Shown here piece by piece: positions 60,135 through 64,000 of a DNA stretch of 64,000 bases. Origin of the DNA: Paracamarosporium sp. OC-R06-R3 (taxonomy: Eukaryota > Ascomycota > Dothideomycetes > Pleosporales > Didymosphaeriaceae); NCBI GenBank assembly GCA_019828545.1, contig JACVRA010000050.1, positions 682,001 through 746,000 of the forward strand. Reading direction: 5' to 3'. The position numbers were made by a program, and so were the translations under genes. Each line of letters opens with the position of its first letter. Positions within the stretch are counted from its first letter, which is position 1. A model generated the notes under the pieces. That model ran no database searches. It saw only the letters and a program-made list of their open reading frames with translations, and had not been told where the DNA came from.

Positions 60135-60603
60135 GCTATAAGGCTTGCGGTCCAGCTGTGTGTCCGCCTAAGTTGTAGGATGGGGGTTGCGTGGAGGGGT
60201 AAACGTTCGACGGTCTGCCCATTTTCAACTCCTTCAACACTCCTCCAGCCATGATGGGGTACGCCGTGTCGATCCTAGCATGCGGAGCTTGCAAAATTCT
60301 GCAGCAAATGGGGTGATGTCGTCCAGGTTTGCTGTGGGCGCCGCTGGACGACTGCAGAAGCAACGAAGGCACGCAGGGCAGAGAGTGCGCGCTCCGTGCT
60401 ACCCCTGGCCCGAGTGTTCCCCCACTGTTCATCTCATTACGACTCACGCATACGTCCCGGCATCCTGTCTACGAATAGCCTGCCGAGGATGCAACGGCTG
60501 CTAGTTGGCAAACGACGGCAGTCGTGTGCGCTCTGTTGATCTCGCCCTCTCCTGGTTGCGTCGGGCAGTCTCTTCCTTTTCTCCCTCCTCGGTGCGCACC
60601 AAC
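60135..60603. other. Shared promoter region of the phenol hydroxylase-like gene and the amidase
   Basis: No independent gene supported; short frames on both strands have no motif. Confidence 0.5.
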
Positions 60604-62752
60604 ATGACTGTTTCGACCACACCGCAGTGGCTGCATACGGTCAGCAAGAAGCGCAGTAGCCGCGACGAGGCCATCCGAAGATTCCTAGACGCACGAGACA
60701 CCGCATCTGGAGTAAGACTGCCCTCTGGCCTCAGCGGTGCTGCACTGACGATTCCTCAGACCCTGCACATCAACGACCCCAGCAATGGCACGACAGACGG
60801 CGCCACGTCACGGGAGACGAGCTTCGACAGGATTGAGGATCTTCTCGGAGTAATCTCTGCTGGGACGTTGTCCGCTACCGAACTGTGTACTGCATACATA
60901 AAACGGTGAGCAAAGATCGCTCCGAGGAACAACACAGAATCGCGCCATGCTCACGCCATATCCCCAGAGCCATTGCAGCTCACAATCAAGTAATTCGTTC
61001 CCCGCGTCCGCTTGGTTCCGCGTGCTAATTCTTCCAGACGAACTGGTAGGCGAATACGAGCGACACGCAAACCCTTCTAACGGATATTCACTAAGAATAT
61101 CATTAGCCTTACCGAAGTCATTTTCCAAGATGCGCTGAAACAAGCCAATGAGCTGGATTGCTTTTTCAAACAAACTGGACGCCTTGTGGGGCCCCTACAT
61201 GGAGTGCCCATGACATTGAAGGACCAGTTCGATGTTCAAGGCTACGACAGCACGCTCGGCTACGTCGGGCGCGCATTCAAGCCTGCAACGCAGGACTGCG
61301 TTCTAGTTGCGCTCTTGAAACAAATGGGTGCTATCATTATCGCCAAGTCTAACCTTCCGCAAAGCATCATGGTGAGTAAGCCGCCTCGGTATCTCACCGC
61401 CATCCTTACCGTGCTAATTCTTGATAAGTGGTGTGAAACCGAGAATCCCCTATTTGGTCTGACTGTTCACCCGAAAAATACCGAATTTACCCCTGGGGGC
61501 TCCACAGGCGGAGAGGGCACGCTACTCGCCTTAGAAGGCACCGTAGTTGGCTGGGGCACTGATATTGGTGGAAGCATACGGATTCCTTCCCACATGTTAG
61601 GGCTGTATGGCCTAAAGCCTAGTGTGAGTCGACCCGCTCCCGTATCACCAGGGTTCAGGCCGTAGTATCCACCGAAACAAATTTTTCCTCGTGGCTTGGG
61701 GCCAAAGCCTCGTGTTCACCGCTGATGTACCCACAGAGTACACGATTACCTTACCAAGGCGTAGCGGTGTCCACCGAAGGGCAAGAACATGTGCCTTCTG
61801 TAATAGGGCCTATGAGTCGCAGTATCGATGCGCTCATCGATGTTACCAAGGCTGTTATCGATAGCAAACCATGGGATCACGATCCGAAATGCTCTCCATT
61901 GACTTGGCGAGATGAAATGTTCACAGATGCTCAAACAAGGCCGCTGGTCATTGCGATTATGCGAGATGATGGCGTCGTCAGGCTGCACCCACCCGTAGCG
62001 CGAGTACTGGAAGAAGTTGCCAGCAAACTTGCACAATCAGGCCATGAAATCGTGTCTTGGAAGCCAGGGACTTTGCATCAGGAGTGCATTGACATTATGG
62101 TATGCGGTCAATCTCCGACCTGAAGATGACCTTCTAAAATGAACAGGACCAATATTACACGGCTGATGGAGGTGAAGATATCAAACGTGACATTGCGGCT
62201 GGTGGAGAGCCGTTCATCCCTCACGTGGAAGCACTCGTGAATAAGGGGAAACCCATCTCTGTGTACGAGTACTGGCAGCTCAATAAGCAGAAGCTCGCCG
62301 CACAGAAGCGCTACCTTGATCTGTGGAATTCGACCAAGTCTGCAATTTCAGAGAAGCCGATAGATATCTTGCTGTGCCCGGTGATGCCGCACTCGGCAGT
62401 TCCTCACCGCAAATGCCGGTGGGTGGGCTACACGAAGGTGTTTAATTTCGTGGATTATCCCTCTGTTGTACTGCCAGCTGGCGAGGTGTCTAAGGAGCTT
62501 GACGCCTCAGACATGACCACTTATGAGCCTAGAAACCCGCTCGACGAATGGAATTGGAATTTGTTCGATGTGGATGCTATGGATGGCATGCCCATTGGCG
62601 TGCAGGTAGTGGCGCGGAGGCTGCAAGAAGAGAGGGCACTGGGAGCAGCGAAGGCTATTGATAGAATCTTGAAGGGAGACAACCCAACTTGGGGAAAGAC
62701 TTCGCTGGAGAACGACTTGGATCCTTCCCGTAAGCGCCCAAGGAACAATTAA
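60604..62752 (+). CDS. Amidase-signature family protein
   Basis: Seven exons: 60604-60905, 60968-60989, 61038-61045, 61107-61371, 61429-61623, 61737-62099 and 62147-62752, giving 586 residues. Catalytic Lys is in PLHGVPMTLKDQFDV. The Ser-cisSer region is TPGGSTGGEGTLLALEG and GTDIGGSIRIPSHMLGLYGLKP. WCETENPLFGLT (after intron 4) is typical of fungal amidases. Two very small exons (22 and 8 nt) are proposed; the 8-nt one yields HNQ-TNC-LTEVIF, which fits family consensus. A simpler model with one intron 60990-61095 also keeps frame and gives HNQ-NIISLTEVIF. The intron at 61372-61428 is a multiple of three. Hydrolyses amides to acid plus ammonia; substrate unknown. Confidence 0.88.
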
Positions 62753-63250
62753 ATCTAATAATTTGCCTTTTGAAGTTCGCACACGACTGTTGTGATGGTG
62801 ATACACTTTCGCGTGACCATCATGCATAGAAATCTTCAGACGCCCCACCGTGGCCTGTGTTATTCCTACACATACAGAGTGCCCAATAATGCCGTCGGCA
62901 TTGCTGTGTACGTAAGGATAGTGGAATAAGGTATCTCCGCCAGAGGTTCGTCGGTACGTTCCAGACAAGTGGAGCGGTAGCTAGTCTACTGCACAATCGG
63001 CGCCACCCACGCTGTGGGCCAAGGTACGCGACTCGTTGCCATCCCCCACCTTGGGGCTTCGGCCCTCCCTGCGTCACGCGTATCGGTGGAGCTAAGGAGG
63101 GGTAACATTGCTATCGCCGGCTGCTCTGTTTACCCCTCCGATTTGAGTGTTTCTCTTTGCCCTGCATCTTCACGCGCCTTAGCAGTTGTCGCCTGGCTTC
63201 AAGTTTCCAATCGATCAGTTAAGTTACGATTACGTTGTTAGCAAAACATC
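62753..63250. other. Intergenic region
   Basis: 3' flank of the amidase and promoter of the deacetylase. Nothing further recognised. Confidence 0.5.
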
Positions 63251-64000
63251 ATGGGCAAGAAGCGCGTCCTCGTTTGCTATGGCGTCGACATTGACGCTGT
63301 CGCTGGGTGGTTAGGATCGTATGGAGGCGAAGATTCGACGAGCGACATCAGCAGAGGCAAGTCGTCTCCCATCTTCCATTAAGACAGTAATTGACGGAAA
63401 ACAGGTCTTTGGGCAGGCACCGAGGGAACGCGACGCCTTCTTAAGCTCTTCGACAAGTACAAGATCAAGGCAACATGGTTCATTCCAGGCCACACCCTCG
63501 ATACGTTTCCAGAAGACTGCGCGGCCGTCCGCGACGCAGGTCACGAGATTGGACTCCACGGTTACTCTCACGAGAACCCTACAGACATGACTTTTGAGCA
63601 GCAGCGCGACGTGCTCGACAAGACGTACAAGCAGCTCACCAAATTCTGTGGCAAGCCTCCGCGCGGCAGCGTGACGCCCTGGTGGGAAACATCAAAGGAA
63701 GGCTGCGACTTGCTGCTTAGCTATGGCATCGAGTACGACCACTCCATGTCGCACGAAGACCACAAGTGCTATTGGCTGCGAACAGGCGACACGTGGACCA
63801 AGATAGACTACTCCAAGAAGGCTGAGGAATGGATGAAGCCCCTCGTCAAGGGCGAAGACACCGGCCTCGTAGAGATACCCGGCAGCTGGTACATTGACGA
63901 TCTGCCACCTATGATGTTCATGAAGAAGGCGGCGAACAGCCACGGATGGGTCAACCCGAGGGACGTCGAGGCGATATGGATGGACCACTTTGACTACTTC
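63251..64000 (+). CDS. NodB-fold polysaccharide deacetylase, PuuE-like (3' partial)
   Basis: Runs off the right edge. Exon 1 is 63251-63356 and exon 2 starts at 63405. The 48-nt intron has a GCAAGT donor (GC-AG class), with an ATTGAC branch and AACAG acceptor. Only this donor yields the conserved [21 protein letters not shown]. NodB features are the N-terminal [32 protein letters not shown] (metal His pair) and PRGSVTPWW. The downstream [11 protein letters not shown] and [14 protein letters not shown] resemble the cofactor-independent allantoinase PuuE and peptidoglycan-deacetylase-like subgroup rather than chitin deacetylases. No signal peptide, so probably intracellular. Substrate unknown. 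Confidence 0.85.

Noticed and set aside
1..64000. CRISPR arrays, insertion sequences, complete transposons, rRNA
   Set aside because: No regularly spaced repeats, terminal inverted repeats with transposase, reverse transcriptase or rRNA sequence were seen; the window is ordinary fungal nuclear DNA.

Overview
This window looks like nuclear DNA of a filamentous ascomycete, most likely a dothideomycete. The genes are intron-containing and densely packed on both strands. Introns are short (about 44-70 nt in most genes) with GTRNGT donors and CTAAC/CTGAC branch sites. The families are typical of moulds: HET domain, C2H2 plus fungal transcription-factor domain, Dal5-like transporter, FAD phenol hydroxylase, H-type lectin. 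The class is inferred from gene content; no rRNA or tRNA gene was seen.

Left part (1-20.8 kb): an F-box protein cut by the left edge; a long conserved fungal hypothetical gene broken by one in-frame TAG; mitochondrial MutS homologue MSH1 divergent from HEM12 (uroporphyrinogen decarboxylase); a HET-domain gene; cytosine deaminase FCY1; and a Ydj1-type J-protein with a CASQ prenylation tail. About 3.1 kb without a convincing gene follows.

Middle (23.9-46.7 kb): a CorA-like two-helix membrane protein. Next is a divergent gene pair (25593-27103 minus, 28192-32070 plus). Both products carry a (Y/F)GD-x(2)-(V/I)AG block in a setting that looks like a membrane-attack-complex/perforin (MACPF)-like core, and the larger one adds a coiled coil, a jacalin-like region and three H-type lectin repeats. 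After it come a small hypothetical protein, a pirin with an N-terminal hydrophobic segment, a 2-oxoglutarate/Fe(II) oxygenase, an F-box-like protein, a secreted histidine acid phosphatase, an APH-fold kinase-like protein and a C2H2 transcription factor.

Right part (47.5-64 kb): xanthine dehydrogenase divergent from an Old Yellow Enzyme-type oxidoreductase, an EEP-family (TDP2-like) phosphodiesterase, a Dal5-type MFS transporter, a phenol 2-monooxygenase-like flavoprotein divergent from an amidase, and a NodB/PuuE-like deacetylase cut by the right edge. Several of these could serve nitrogen or aromatic/amide catabolism. That grouping is inference.

Exon boundaries were worked out by hand from splice consensus, reading-frame phase and family conservation, so single-nucleotide errors are possible where stated.
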